Assembly: GCA_905147135.1 (NCBI GenBank)
Contig: LR990049.1
Coordinates: forward strand, 15,517,428-15,581,427
DNA length: 64,000 nt
From: Blastobasis lacticolella
Lineage: Eukaryota; Arthropoda; Insecta; Lepidoptera; Blastobasidae
Direction of reading: 5' to 3'
This document shows positions 33,028 through 46,799 of this stretch, piece by piece. Within the stretch, counting starts at the first letter, position 1. Each line of letters starts with the position of its first letter. The position numbers were made by a program, and so were the translations under genes. A model generated the notes under the pieces. It saw only the letters and a program-made list of their open reading frames with translations. It was not told the origin of the DNA and did no database searches.

Positions 33028-36000
33028 CTGTAAAGATACAGAAATCATTTAACAACCTTGAACTAAAATTATCGAATGGTAGATATTTATTGATCTATTA
33101 CCAGTGATCTATAGAAACTCAAGAAACATCTGACATGATTTACGACATGTGTAGACGATCGACAGCAAAAAGCGGACAAATTTTGCGTCACTTTTAGATG
33201 TTCACGTGCATTTTTACATTCGATTGATCCATAGTTTACAAATCACTGGCTAGAGACTAGTTTCATATTTCTAAGATAACCCATATTCAAATACCCCATT
33301 GGTACATGTTAAGATCTCTGCCAAGAGGGCCCACTTCCAAGACTACACTCAAACTTTGGCCATCACGGATACTACCTAATAAAAATAACAAACATAAATT
33401 GAGCCGATAAATTATTTATAACATTGAACTTCCGTTAGGTTATGTTGTTGTTACATAACTCCTTTTCGTGATTTGCACTCATTACTTACTAAGTCTCTTT
33501 CATGTTTCCATTCGATATTAACTTGATCAATATTAATATCGAGTAGAAACAAACAAAATTCTAATCAATTCTTAACTGCATTTAATTAATACGATCTCTC
33601 TGCTGTAGGCCTGGAAGAATTATTTTATAGAACTAAGTTGCCCTGTTGTGTCTGATATATTCTGTCATATAGTTTTGTAACAATCTTGTGTAGAATAAGT
33701 GGTTACATCAATAAATACAATTTTGCTCTCCATGCCTCCATTCACCCGTATCAGCTATCCAGAGTCTGACTGTAAAGATTTTAATATATTTGAATAATAA
33801 AACTGCTGAAATGAGTTCGTTAACTTCACACACATCTCGTATAACTTGAATACCGTGTACATACCTACATATAAATAACAAGTACATGCTCCCTGTTAAT
33901 TTCCTACCCTCGCTCGCAGTACGATATCAGCCGCCCATTATATTACATTGTTAGGGCTCTCGGAGCGCCCGCCGCCATACAAATACGCTGTTACAAGGCC
34001 ACTGGGAGCAAATAGACCATAGACAATGAAATTTAGCGTCGCTCTTTATTAAGATAATGAACTTCGCCAGAATGACGGCGGGCAGAATATAAACGTTATC
34101 GGAGAATGGGTGTCTTCTCCATCCATTACATAGAGCTTTCTCATTAGTGTCCGACCGAAGCCTCTGTTCGGCTTCGGTTTGGACTACCTTCGGCAAAAAT
34201 ACTACCTCCGGTGATAATTTCGGGTTTGGAGTGAAAGCCGAAGGTTTCTAGCAAACGTCATAATTTAATAAACAAATGAATAAATGTTATATATATATAT
34301 CATTTTTTTTTGTTCAAGTTGTTATTTTTGACAAAGTATTAACACTTTGACAGCCGAGCCTGTTGTTAGCCGTATCCCCCCGTACGCCGGCTATTTTCGA
34401 CATTTTTGTATATTCGATATAAAAATTGTAAAATTGTTACGCATTTAGATCTTTTTTTATATGTTAGAATAACTTATGAGTAAGTAATTTTAAGGATTTT
34501 TCTAAATATGATTTTGATTACTTTTCTATAATACCTATGCAGTCAATATAAACTTTCAATATGAAAGTTTTAAATCATTTATATAATTAATTGTGGTTTG
34601 AAGCCAATAGATTTGATAATTAGAGCTTTTATACCTTGAGTTGGACACTTCTTCTCTTATTAATGTAATCTAATAAGACGAATCGCTGCATGTAGGGGCT
34701 GATATCACGCCCAATTAACTACCCCTCTGGGAAGTCAAAGGGGGTTGTTAAGACACGGGTGTAAATTGCGAGATGTCCTTGCGGTTTTCATCCATGCGGG
34801 TACGACCGTGTTAGAATCATTCAATTTTCCGCGGCAGTTATGAATATTTATGAGGTTAAAAGTAGCGTCTTCTTATTCGTCGAGTGGTGTCATTCAGAAT
34901 ATATAGAAGACTTTTGAGATGCCCATGGGAGCAACAATGTGTCTTAGAAGGACTGCTTGCGATTAGCGAACGCTAAAGTCTGGATAACTTAATTTTAAAG
35001 CATAGTAAGTGTTCTATTAAATTAATTCGAAAACAAATCCCAGTAAAGCAAGATTGATAACCGGGTGAACATATTTATTAACTAAAGTAACTATTAATGT
35101 AGTCAAAAAATAATGTCAAACAGAAGAACAGAATAGAATAGACTTTTATTGCATAAACTGTGTAGTACATTGTTGCAGATGGTTTTGCAATATAAGAAGA
35201 TGGTTTTGTAATATTAGTATGAGAAACATTCTGCCAGTCTGTTTGCCTCGCGATTACATTTTACAACAACAAGGCAAATGTGTCAGCTTAGTGGCGCTGG
35301 TTAATTAACACAACATGTCAAATACACTTTGCCAAGCGCTGCCGAGGGTTCGCCGAACCCCCGAGTGTTTGCCCCCTCGCTTAGTACCATCAATTAATTT
35401 CCACCTATCATGGACAGAAATCTGTACAAGCTGTTAATAATAGTATCGATAGGCCTCGAACTGTCTAAAACTGTCTAGGTTCGCGGCTGTGGCTTGTGGG
35501 TTCATCGTGAGACCGAAGGCAAAAAGAGGGGACTATTGTATTGAATTGAAGTAGAATTATAATAGTATATTGTATGTAGGTCCTCTTGTGGGTACAAGAG
35601 GAAATTCAATAGTAATATTTACCCACAACTAGACCGTTTTATCCTGTTCCGTCTTGATCTCATTAACGATCTCCGGAAAGAACTAGATTAACATACTGTT
35701 TTTTCTTCCGATTGTTAACTTGACCTCAAATAATGGAAATAGGTCAAGGAACAGAAGAAGAAATTATGTTCTTAACCTCTTTCGTCCGTGATCTTGTCTT
35801 TAATTGAATGCTTCAGATTGAACCACTAGGCCACAATAAGTTTTTGAATTTATAAATCAATGAAATATAAAGTTACTCTACTTCAAAACTATGCCGTCGT
35901 CTAGAATCTTCTAGTCCTTCCTTTTAATTCATTTATGCGCTTATTACATTTGGCTAAATTCAGAAGCAAGAAGCGTGAGAGCAAGTCAAACTGGAACGTA

Positions 36001-36700
36001 AAACTCAAACAACAAGGTCCGTTTTTGTACCACTTGTAAAATTGTCACGCATCGCTCCGCTTTCCTTCCATACTAATAAATGTTCTACCCTCAGTAGCTG
36101 CCTAATTCGAGGAAGACAAACAGTCACTGTGCCAATATTTGCATTTCACGCTATTACTTATCAGATGAAAGCCCTTAGCATACGTTCATTATTGAAACTC
36201 TTGTGCGGAGTTGACTTTGGGCCGTCGAACAAAACTACAGGCTTAACGAGTACCTAAATGCAATTATGCTAGTCTTGGACATGAACGATCGGTCCCTTTG
36301 GTGCCTTGAGGTTAATTACTCGTGAATTTAATAAATGGACCGTATTTTAAATTCAATTAAATTTGTAATATTGTATTAAAAATTATAATTAATAAACAAA
36401 AAGCCTTAGGCGCTGTCGGTCGTGCGACCATAGTCGTATGACGGACGCCGCCCGACCAATTGGAGGCCTCAAAACCGCCCATCGCACGACCATGTTAGTA
36501 CGACAGTTGGCAATTAGGACAGTGAATGACTGTAACTAAACTACATACTTAAACTAAATATAAATAAAATTGTCCCAGGTTCCCTGAATGCGAAAAGGCG
36601 CCCAGAAGGCTAGCCGCCTAGCTGGACAACGAGATTTTTCCGCTGACCCTACTAAAGTAGAGGCTACCTTTCGTGTACTAATGACGTAATGAAGGTAACA
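33028..36700. other. Presumed KCC 5' intron, part 1 (33028-36700)
   Basis: No start-codon exon found. 34140-34250 repeats GCCGAAG/CTTCGGC words. 34287-34315 is a TA then T microsatellite. 35953-36060 is a fragment of the 19930 foldback family. The rest is AT-rich with nothing recognised. Confidence 0.45.
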
Positions 36701-36734
36701 TGTGATGCATATCCTGGTCTAATTTATTTGATCC

Positions 36735-37080
36735 CAATGAGGAGTTTTCCAGTAGGTATTGTCAATTGGTTTCAAAAAGCATCAATAGATGGCGCTCCCA
36801 CAATTTTGGTTATTTTTTAACAAAAGGTTTAACGAAATGTATTTTAATACAAACCTTTCATATTATCTGGGATTTGTATTGCGTCCATTCTTGATCCTAG
36901 TATCCATAAAACGAATTGACTCAGTCAAATTGATGTTTGTTTTGTTTGTAATAATTTATTACAACCTCTAAAATGGTTAAAAACTATTGATAAACACAAT
37001 ATTATCCAATACAACGTACCCGGTATATATATCATCTTTGCTAAGAACATATTTCAAGCGATTATCAATTACCAAAAACG
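36735..37080. mobile_element. TIR MITE, copy 2 (3' truncated)
   Basis: Shares AATGAGGAGTTTTCCAGTAG, the GATGGCGCTCC block, ATTATCCAATACAACGTACC and GCGATTATCAATTACCAAA with 10031-10448, but breaks off before the right inverted end. It also lacks part of the middle of copy 1. Confidence 0.75.
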
Positions 37081-39108
37081 TCGTTATTCACACATCACAT
37101 TAATTCTGTGTGTGCATGGCCTAAAAATATCTACATTTTCAACCACAAACCGAAACCTATATTAGTCTTTGTTAAAATGACTGGCGTTTTGTACGAGCCA
37201 GAAGACATGGTTTTTCATCTACACAACGTGAAAGTCCCTCGGCGGCCGTTTGTGGGTGATCCGCACTCAAGGCGTTAATTAGCATTCATCGAAAACAAAT
37301 GCTTCTAAGATGCAAATAAAACGTAAGGAAGGAGGTCCAAACGGTACGTTATGGGTGTACCTACAATACCTACATTCATAATTATATAAAATGAATTGCG
37401 AATTTGGGCGACAGTTGCCAGTAGTTGAAATTTAAAAAGTTATGTCACATAATGCGGTATACTGTAGCCACAGACCTGAAAAAATACGGACGCCATTCTA
37501 CACTAATGAGAAGTTAAGTATGCAAGGTACGACAATTCCTTGACTGTTTATTTTGTTGCACATGACCTAGACACCCACACACGTATACCAGATCCGAAAA
37601 TCCACCGACATTTTGTACCACGCTGTCACGGTTGTGACAGTGTCAAAGTACGCACGCTCGTAAATGGGCGACCATTTATATGCTTCACTCATGATTTTAG
37701 AGAGAATCCGTATTAATTTCAGATCCGTGGCTCTAGCCTGAATCTGAATCTGAATCTGCCACGTCTGACTTAATTGAACATAGTGCCTTTTTTTGGAATT
37801 GCGTAATAAGTTCACAAAAATCCTTTAATCATATGAAAAGCTTTCCAGAATCCGATTTCACATCGACAGTAAAGCAATTTTGTTAATTTCTTTAACGCAT
37901 TTACATGTCGATAGACATTAACAGCACCTATAGACGCAGAGCACGTTTCAACGGTAAATATAAGAGCAAGTTAAAGTTGGGACATTACTGTTTTGTAACG
38001 GTTCCCGTTCCGGGGTAATATCCACCAAATGTGAGCGTAATTACTGCAACCAACCGTGGCTTATTGCCATTGAAACTAAGTTTTTATCTGGGATGTAATG
38101 TTTAATTAGACGCTCAAACTCGATAACTGTAGTTACGGGGCTGTATCTCCACCGTTAACAGCTTTTTGGTGTGACGTAGTTACAAAATTGAAGAATGTTA
38201 TGGTAAATACAGTGTACGCGTTAAATAATTGGAAACTGATCAACGAATCGAGCCTTTCAACATTGCTTATAGGGTAGGTTATTTATTTATTTAACATCTA
38301 TTGTGCACAATAAATAGTATACAAAATAGACATACAGAAAAAAATCACAACATCAACTACTAAGACCTAATGGAAATATTAAAAAGGTTTAGGTTATTAA
38401 CACTTACATTTAATACTCATATCAACAAAATTTGGGCTTATTTGTATACTACAGATACTTTGCTAAAGCCTGAACTAAAAGTTGTATTATTGTAATTATT
38501 TGTAAGAAACATAAGGCACGTGATGAAACCTGCACATTCGGGCAACTGAATGTGTAACCATAATCCAATCTGGTCAGGTATCCCTGCTCGCAGGGTCACG
38601 GAGGTCTGATGGCTGTCGCTCCACTGTAATTGTCTGATTTACCAAATCCTGGATCATGGTCAAATCAGACCCCAGGCCTTCGTGCGCGAGATAAGAGATG
38701 TGCATTACAATATGACTTTTTGTACTATATTTCGGCAAATGTGAGACGTAAACCAAACCGCAAGTCTGAAAGTAAAGGCTCATGTTACCAACATTTACGA
38801 GGTAAATTCCAAAAATAATACCGTTCCAATCTCGTTATTGCTTCACAAAGGCTTTGTTATTGAACGAATGGGATTGTTCACGAGAGTGCAATTCTGCGGT
38901 ATACGTTTGCACAGGCTCGAGCACTGCGGTTGCGTCCCCAATTACTGTAACTGCTTTTATCATCCAACTATTTTTTATTGCAAATTCAAGTTAGTCTACA
39001 TAAAAATAAAGTTCAGGATTAAAATTTCCTCCGGGTCAGCTAAGTGTCTAAGTGTTTGTTTAATTTCTCATTACAATGAAGTTGTTTAACCTTACATAAT
39101 ACTGGTTA
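37081..39108. other. Presumed KCC 5' intron, part 2 (37081-39108)
   Basis: No exon found. It includes the dispersed repeat at 38514-38700. 38280-38340 is a TATTTATT-rich stretch ending in GTGCACAATAAATAG, similar to LINE/SINE tails. Confidence 0.45.
38514..38700 (+). repeat. Lepidopteran SINE/LINE-type repeat, plus copy
   Basis: GGCACGTGATGAAACCTGC, CTGAATGTGTAACCATAATC, AAATCCTGGATCATGGTCAA and CCTTCGTGCGCGAG in the same order as 11980-12180 (inverted) and 39450-39615. Confidence 0.65.
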
Positions 39109-39407
39109 AATAATCACAATCATCATCATCATCATCACAGCCCGTAACAGTCCACTGCAGGACTTAGGGCCTCTCCCACGAAAGGGGAGGTTATTGCCAT
39201 AATCTCCACGCTTGGCGGGCGGGTTGGAGATCGCAGTGTTTAAATAATACAATGGTAAATGCTGCTGCCCATTTTCCAGACTACGGAGACTCTTGATCTT
39301 TTGCCTCGAAAACATTAGTCGCCTTGTACGACACCCATGAGTGTAAAGGGTTGTTGCTATTCTACTCTGCCGAACACCACACGGCGGATCACAATCAATA
39401 ATCACAA
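39109..39407 (-). mobile_element. SINE-like element with RTE-type tail, copy 1, 11 bp TSD
   Basis: Element 39120-39396 in reverse. The tail reads (ATC)n on the plus strand and is followed by CAGCCCGTAACAGTCCACTG. AATAATCACAA flanks both sides (39109-39119 and 39397-39407). Family members at 46487-46752 and 56941-57325 share nearly the whole length. The CTGCAGTGGACTGTTACGGG plus TGATGA tail resembles RTE LINE ends, so it was probably moved by that machinery (inference). Confidence 0.85.
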
Positions 39408-39449
39408 ATTCTTATATTTGAAGATTTGATTTTACTGCACTTAAGTGCC

Positions 39450-39615
39450 AGAGAAAACATCACGAGGAAACCTGCTCATTCAGGCTACTGAATGTGTAAT
39501 CGTCATCCAATCTAGTCAGGTCCTCCTGTTAATATAGGGTTACAGAGGTCAGATGGCCGGCCGTCGCAATACTGTAATTACCTGATCTGTCAAATCCTGG
39601 ATTATGGTCAAGGCT
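39450..39615 (+). repeat. Lepidopteran SINE/LINE-type repeat, second plus copy
   Basis: CATCACGAGGAAACCTGCTC, CTGAATGTGTAATCGTCATC, then AAATCCTGGATTATGGTCAA. About 900 bp from the copy at 38514. Confidence 0.65.
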
Positions 39616-39619
39616 AGAG

Positions 39620-42600
39620 GCAACGGATATTCGGCCACTATTCGGCAACTTTCCGAAATATTCGGTGTTCGGCCAAATAGTTAGCGATATTGTATATATT
39701 TTAAGCATTATTCAGCACATTATGCCCTAGCATACACTAAATGTATGGTAGGGGGGTCAGTTCTCTCTGCAGCTGACTGTACAACCTAACTGTGTTGTGT
39801 GCGTGCGCATAACCCGTGATTAGGTCAGACGCGGTCCGTATGACCGAAAGGTCGATAGGACTCTGGGTGGTTGAGCTGACTTTACAACATAAACTAAATA
39901 AAATTAAACTCAATAAATATAAGCGGTCAGACCGTGGTATACTTTTTTAATTCGCGAGATAAACTCGTAATGGTTTCGTTTATTTGATTTTCAGTGAAGG
40001 TAAATGTGTTAATACAATTTTGAGTTTTATATACGACTGCCCGCGGTCCAACCCTTTCAAATGTTGAGCTAATATTTTTTATTTATTACAGCAAACTGAC
40101 GGCGAACACGCCCAACGTTTTATGATGAAATAAACTTCGTCAATTTTAAATCCAGTCTCACAGAAACCCCATCCCGGGGTAGTATAACGATACGTTTATG
40201 AAGGTCTGACATCAATCATATACTGAGACTAGGGTAGGTGTAAAGGTCACGAGGTTTCATCCCTCAAAATGTGATAAAAGTTGTAGGTAATTGAGTTATG
40301 GCTGATGGGTCATTTGATCGGTATAGTTTTCTTTTTTAATAGTATTTTACGGCTTTGGATTTAAGTGCATATGGCCCATGACTGATCATGCATAGTCTTT
40401 GCTTAGTGGTCTTCGTTAGGCCAAACCTCTTTGGGCCAAACAAAGCCATTGCCAGCTCGATGATGCCGTACGTGGCGCATTCGTGCATAAGACATCTTAT
40501 CATCTTGGCGTTACCGGCGAACCCGGTACCTCTCGCTTACGAGTAGGATACTCAACCGCCCGGCCACCGACGCATTCGTAGATAAGTACTGTTGATTATT
40601 TTTGTCACTTTCAATAAGTGTATCCTGAATGTACCTACATTGAATAAAAATTCTGAACTTTGAACTATGAAGGTAACCCTGAACTCGTCCTTTTAAATTC
40701 CAAATAAAGGTCACAAAGAGACCAGGATCACATGCGCAGTTCGCGCTATTAACACTCAAAGTGGGGAGGGCGATTTGTTCAACGCCCACCACTTAATTTA
40801 ATTAAAGTCTTCTTTCAATTGAAGCCACGTAATCCTTGAGGATGCGGGCTAAAGTGGCAATACTTTGCTATTAGAACTGGCTGATTTATCGTAAACTCCG
40901 GTGACGATACGATGTAGGTAATACCTATTCGCGGAATGAGCTGCCCATATAACTCTTTCTCGGAGAGTCGGAGGTATACCATTGAGTTTATTGCGGATCT
41001 TGTGATCTTTCGGATCTTCTAGTAGGGGTCGACAATGCGCGACGATACCCTAATCATAATATCATATATTGGTAATTGTGGTATCTCTCTTTTTGGTAGA
41101 TGTTTCGATTTCGTGGTAGATCCATATTACTTCATATTATTTCAACCAGTAATTTGTACAATATCGAGGTCTACCTCGGACATTGTTACAACCTTTTTTT
41201 TTAACTAAGGAGGCACACGGACGGTTGGTCCACCTGATGAAAAGCTGCCACCGTCGTCCAGGACATCTGCATTCTAAAGGGGAGGATGCGGTGCCGGCCT
41301 TTGAGGTACCTGTAGACATGCCCTTCAAGAACCCCATTGGTGTTATACTCAAAGGAAAGACTTCGAAATTGTACTCATTCCACACCTTGCAAGTTCGCTG
41401 TAAAAAGGCTTATAGTAATTATTACACATTTCAGCAGTAAATAATAAACATGTGTTATGCACATGTACTGTATGTGCTCGTACATTATATATTTACCAGT
41501 GTTGTATATCGCATGATATTTACATATAATCAGTGAGCATAAAAATTTTAATATTTAAGGGCATCTAATTAAGTCCTTCTGAAATTAACTGAGTTTAACT
41601 TTATTTAAGATGTTTTTAATGGATATAACAGCCGCTGTTTAATTTAATTACGAAGCGTTTTCGAATTAATGGGTACTTGGAAGAATCTTGGCAACCTACG
41701 CAGTGCGACGCAATATAAGTTGGTATATATGTAGGTAAATAATTAGTAAGCCGTTGGCGTATTTGTTGTATGAAAATTGTTTAACCTTCACGCATTTAAT
41801 AGACTCTGTATAGGTACTAAGATTTTCGATATCGTGTTCAGCTTAAAATAACTTATTGCGTACGTCCTATCGGCGTCTCATGATCACATCACGCTTCCGA
41901 AGGCCTGCTGGAAGAGATTTCTTTTAGAAATAAGTAGCGCCTGTTGTGCCATTTATTACTTTGCCTGTTATTCACTATGTATTTCCTGTGCACAATAAAC
42001 TGTTAAATAAATAAATAAATAACTTTGTTATTATGTTATTATTAACCCTCATTCTATTAGGATCCATCGACGAGGCTCCACCGGTGGATCTATGGATATT
42101 GTTTCCTTTTCATCCATCGCTTTAGGACAAAAAGGTGGATCTAAATTAATCATACATTTCTTATTCCACTTCGATTCATTGTTTTAGGGAAAAAAGGGTA
42201 ATAAAAATAATCATTCATTGCAATTCCCTTTCGATCTAGAGTTTAATGAAAAAAAAGAGAATTTAAATATAATAATATTTATATTATGGATTTACATCAT
42301 CACATTAAAAAAATCAATCCAGAGTGATGTTAAAGTGGGGTTGAAAAAAGAAAATAAACTATAGTCAATAGGTACACGGTAAGAAATCAGAACCTAAAAG
42401 AGTTTTGCTCTCATCTCCACGCCTACTTGGCGCATCGAAATCCGCAGCATTAAAAGTCTGCCTAGTTAAGAAATAACCTACAATCTTCCGAAACCGTATC
42501 CCTAACCCCAATTTGGCGTATGAACGTAGCATTACATTGTTACTCGCAGCCTCGCGGTCTATCCCTATCGCACTATCCCGTGACCGATGGAGCGTGAGCG

Positions 42601-44400
42601 AGCAGGCGCTAACCGCGAACAGCCTCGGGCCACGCCGATTACCCGCTAGAAAGGAAACCTTTTGTGGGGACCGTGTGAATGAAACGGGGCCATTTGTCTT
42701 CACGGTGCCTGCGCCCAGAGATGAGGTGCACCACGCTTGGTTCCAGACGAGACGGCTGATATATTAAATGGTTCTGTTGATACCGGAAAGAGGTTCTGGA
42801 GAGTGTTTTAGTAAGGTGCCTGTTTTGTTCGAGTTTATATTTCTTTGTTTTATCAATCTACGTAGCACCATGACATCATTCATGGTTTACGGTACCGCCG
42901 TAGATAGATGGTCTGTGTGTGATGTTAGCCGCTTTTAACGACATCCGTCAATGGATTGAGTTAGTGATAAATGTATCACCAACTCCATCCGTTGCCATTG
43001 CATTGCACCCCTACCCTATCTAATCCTAACCAAAAACCACAGAATATTGAAACACAAAATAACTCAATGGACTTGGCGTCAGAAATAGATAATGCGGAGG
43101 TGTCCATCCAAATGAGGTTTTCAGACTTGACCAAATCTATAATAGATAAAATTTATAAAAAGTTCGATATATACCTACTGTTTCAAAATAGGAAAAAGCC
43201 TTCAGATTTTACCTATACATTATTAACTCACGCAGTTTTTAGCCGGACGCAGTTCAGCTCTCTGTAAATATTAAGCTATCCCGCGGGAACCTATTACTTT
43301 TCGGGCTGAAAAGTAGCCTATGCCTCTTGGGAATAATGTGCCAATGTGTCTTCCTAGTAGTGAAAGAAATTTCTAAATCGGTAAAGTGGTTTTGCAGATT
43401 ACCCCCAACAAGTACAAAACAAACTTACAATCATACCAAGAAAAATGGAAGAAGTTAGTATAGGAAGTATAGACAGCACAACGTAAAGAAATACGACGCA
43501 TGTAAAACGTAGTTCCGAAGGTTCTGCTAATATATTAGCATTCGTTCTCTCTATAGAAAGAACTAATACTCAGAATACATAATATTGCTAATAGCTGACG
43601 CCCGTTGCATGCAAAAATTTACCTCTTTAACCTTCCTTATCAAAATCGAATACTCAAGCATTAGTCCCACCCGTGAAAGAGCCGACAAAACCGCCTGGTT
43701 GGACCGCTGGATCTTTTCCGGATCACGGGATAGGTGAGCACGCGTCGCTGAGTTGACCAATCGCGTCTCCTCGCCCGGGCTGCCTACAATTCGGCGGTAG
43801 AGGAAATATTTCGCACCAAATACGCTCACTGAATACGTGATTTCGGCAATATCACCACTATTGCGCTCATATCCAGTGAGATGATGCCACTTGTGGGTGG
43901 CAGGATTCAATTGATGTCGACGCGAAAGAGTGTGGGAGTTAGGGGCTGAAGTTATACCTACCTACAGTTCGAAACACACTTAATACTCGTTACAAAAATA
44001 AAAGTTAAAATGCTGGAAAAACCTTTTGTGTGTACATAGAATATTTATAGATTAAAACGCTTTTATACACTAGTTCCACTAAAAATCTTTTAATTAATTG
44101 CGACAGGTTTCAGACATCGTATTTTGGCAAACGGGGAACACGTGTATTAAAGTGTATTAATCTATAATATAATGGAATTCCATTATGAATGCACAACACA
44201 AAGTGTCAACTACAGAGAGTATTGACAAAACATCTCTTATCCACTATCCCTTCTGTGCTCGCGTCCGCGGCGAATGATCACGATCGCGCCTCGACTCCTC
44301 TAATGTACTAATGCTTCGATCGAGCTGTAATATACACAGTTTGACACTTTTTTGATATTCTGCTACTGTTACTAATGGCTGGATTGACAAGTAATCGGAT
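39620..44400. other. Presumed KCC 5' intron, part 3 (39620-44400)
   Basis: 39625-39690 has clustered ATTCGGC words, the type found in hAT relics. 41193-41300 is a copy of the CTGATG-repeat. 41895-42020 is a LINE/SINE tail. 42365-42770 and 43563-43910 have open frames with no recognisable domain. No KCC exon found. Confidence 0.45.
41895..42025 (+). mobile_element. Non-LTR retroelement 3' end (ACAATAAA plus TAAA tail)
   Basis: GGAAGAGATTTCTTTTAGAA, AATAAGTAGCGCC, then TGTGCACAATAAACTG and TAAATAAATAAATAA. This order is common at the 3' ends of lepidopteran non-LTR elements. 5' truncated. Confidence 0.6.
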
Positions 44401-44699
44401 CGCACTTGTTATATTATATGGTATTATAGTCTATTTTTAATTGTTATTTAAAAGTAAAACTATCGTAATTAATTATAAATAATATTGCCAAATAAAATTA
44501 TAGTCGTTTCAGAACGAATGTACGAAACTCCTGAACGATGTTTAATCTTTGAGCACATTCAGTACTAATTAACTAAAAGTTTGGTTTCCAAATATTTAAT
44601 GTATCTTATAATTATTTAAAATAGTTTTAAGAACTATTTCGATGAATTTGGTTATTATATTTGCACAATATTTCATAGTTAATTAGAATTATTATAACG

Positions 44700-45110
44700 T
44701 GCTGTCATTGGTTGAAATGTAACGGCTTCTAACTTCCGTTTGAATGTTGGTTATATAAACCCAGTCGAGAGACTGGGAGGGCTTGTTGCTCCAGACCCGG
44801 CACAGAGTTAAGTACAAACTTGCATTGTTTTATTGTTGCTTTATATTTTGTATTAGTTTTATTCATCTATATAATCGGTTATTGATTGAATCATACGTAA
44901 TACTATTGTCCCATTTTTAGGGATTTTGTATTTTGCCATGTATTATTATGTTCAGAATATATTGTTATATTTCCCATGTAACTTTGTTTGCTATGATTGC
45001 CTATCCTATGATATAATAACTTATCTAATTTGATCCAATATGTGTGTTTAAATATGCTTTTCCTGTCTGGAATAAATAGCTATTTATATTTAACTAATGT
45101 GCCCTATTTT
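44700..45110 (+). mobile_element. LTR-like promoter and poly(A) module (possible solo LTR)
   Basis: TATATAAA near 44752 is followed by a GC-richer start region (CCAGTCGAGAGACTGGGAGG, then CCAGACCCGGCACAG) and, about 300 bp on, AATAAA near 45071. This resembles the U3-R-U5 order of an LTR. I could not fix TG...CA ends or a target duplication, so the call is tentative. Confidence 0.35.
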
Positions 45111-45236
45111 TATTTCATTAAGCTTTCCACCCTTAGTTTTCGATAAAATACTAGACCACCATCATTAATATCTTCTAAATACTTAAATTCACACGCGAGA
45201 TCTGTACACTCTATACACCCTATCTAACACACTCGT

Positions 45237-45287
45237 AGCTCAATGGCAGTTTTGCGTTTCTGCTAGAATTAAAACTGCCGTTGAGCT
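45237..45287. repeat. 17 bp stem hairpin
   Basis: AGCTCAATGGCAGTTTT (45237-45253) pairs with AAAACTGCCGTTGAGCT (45271-45287) with one mismatch and a 17-base loop. Confidence 0.7.
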
Positions 45288-45439
45288 GCTAATGCGATCC
45301 AATTCCAATTCGTTTACAATTCGATCGAAGCTAGTAATAAAGTACATTATCGGACTCAAAGACCACAGCGTATTACAAAATGCGTTATAACTTGTAAACA
45401 ATGGAAGTTACATCGAACCTAAAACACTTTTGGAAAAAC

Positions 45440-45675
45440 AGCTTTGTCAACGCTGCACGCGTTTTATGAAAGTTACGAACAAAAAAGTGGGTGGATCCCT
45501 ACAATATTTTTAGCCAAATCGGCCAAAACCGGCCGGAGGGTAATGACAAAGCATCTCACATAAAACTGTTTTGCGACCGATTTGTCAACGCTGCACGCAC
45601 GCGTGTGCGAGTTGCGAACAAAGATGTGAATACAATATATTTTAGCGAATTCGACCAAAACAGACCGGCCGATAA
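45440..45675 (+). repeat. Diverged tandem duplication, period about 138 bp
   Basis: TTTGTCAACGCTGCACG occurs at 45443 and 45581. Both are followed in order by GAACAAA, ACAATATWTTTAGC, CCAAAAC and GACCGGCCG-like words. No family assigned. Confidence 0.65.
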
Positions 45676-45679
45676 GTTT

Positions 45680-46475
45680 TATTGATGACAATTTGCTTAG
45701 GTTCCTTTTCTGGTTACTCTGGCACCACGCCAGATGGGCTTCTCTTTGTCTTACTAACGATTCGGTTGTCAAGCAATTCATATTTCAAATGTTACACTAA
45801 CCATGATATAAAACAAGAGATAGCGATTTACGAGGGATCGCGTTACAAAGCAAAAGGCGCGGCGGGATGACACCGGCATTTTCCTTATTTCGAATTGTAT
45901 TGAGAATAAGATTGTTCGGAAGTTTAATAGAAAACACCGTCGAAGGAAAATACATTGTTTTGACATGTTCAATATAAATAGCCTACCTGCGCCATAATTT
46001 TAGCTCCATCTACAAGAAAACTGGCTGTGGATTGTTATGTTCTAGTAAGCTTGTGACTACACACTCAGTACATGTATAAAAACTCACGTCTCGTCCAGTA
46101 CCTAGATACTGAGCGACTGAAATACCACTAAACCACTCACGGGCATCTAACAAGGCGATTAATGTCCTAGAAACGGACCCTTTAGGACCTTTGCAGAAAA
46201 CAAATGGGATGCTTTTCTTACTGTGTGTCTTTCCAACACTTACGAGTATCTTCAACACGGTTGCCAGGCATTTTATTTAAGCTTCGAACGTATTTAAGTT
46301 CAACAACAATGGTGTACTTAAACCTTCATAGCTTTATCTTCGAGTTAACTGGAGAACTTTTAGCAAAAAATTGACTAAACATCAGTCTATCTATTGGCAG
46401 CGGTCTCCACTTTCCATCAGGTGGCCCGCTTCTGTCGTCTATCGTTCGTCATAAAAACAATAATTAAGGAATAAT
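45680..46475. other. Presumed KCC 5' intron, part 4 (45680-46475)
   Basis: A minus fragment of the CTGATGG repeat is at about 46395-46445. No exon or RNA gene seen. Confidence 0.45.
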
Positions 46476-46763
46476 ATTCCATATTCTTTTCTTTTGGCCG
46501 TGTGGTTTCCGGCAGAGTAGAATAGCACCAACCCCTTACAGTCATGGGTGTCGTACAAGGCGACTAATGTTTTCGAGGCAAAAGATCAAGAGTCTCCGTA
46601 GTCTGGAAAATGGGCAGCAGCATTTTCCATTGTTATATTTAAACACTGCGATCTCCAACCCGCTTGCCAAGCGTGGAGATTATGGCAATAACCTCCCCTT
46701 TCGTGGGAGAGGCCCTAAGACCTGCAGTGGACTGTTACGGGCTGTGATGATGATTCCATATTC
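46476..46763 (+). mobile_element. SINE-like element with RTE-type tail, copy 2, 11 bp TSD
   Basis: Element 46487-46752 (266 bp). ATTCCATATTC flanks it at 46476-46486 and 46753-46763. Starts near GGCCGTGTGGTTTCCGGCAG and ends GGACTGTTACGGGCTGTGAT with a GATGAT tail. Confidence 0.88.
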
Positions 46764-46799
46764 ACAAACAAAAGTAAGACAGACAAGACATGGAACACA

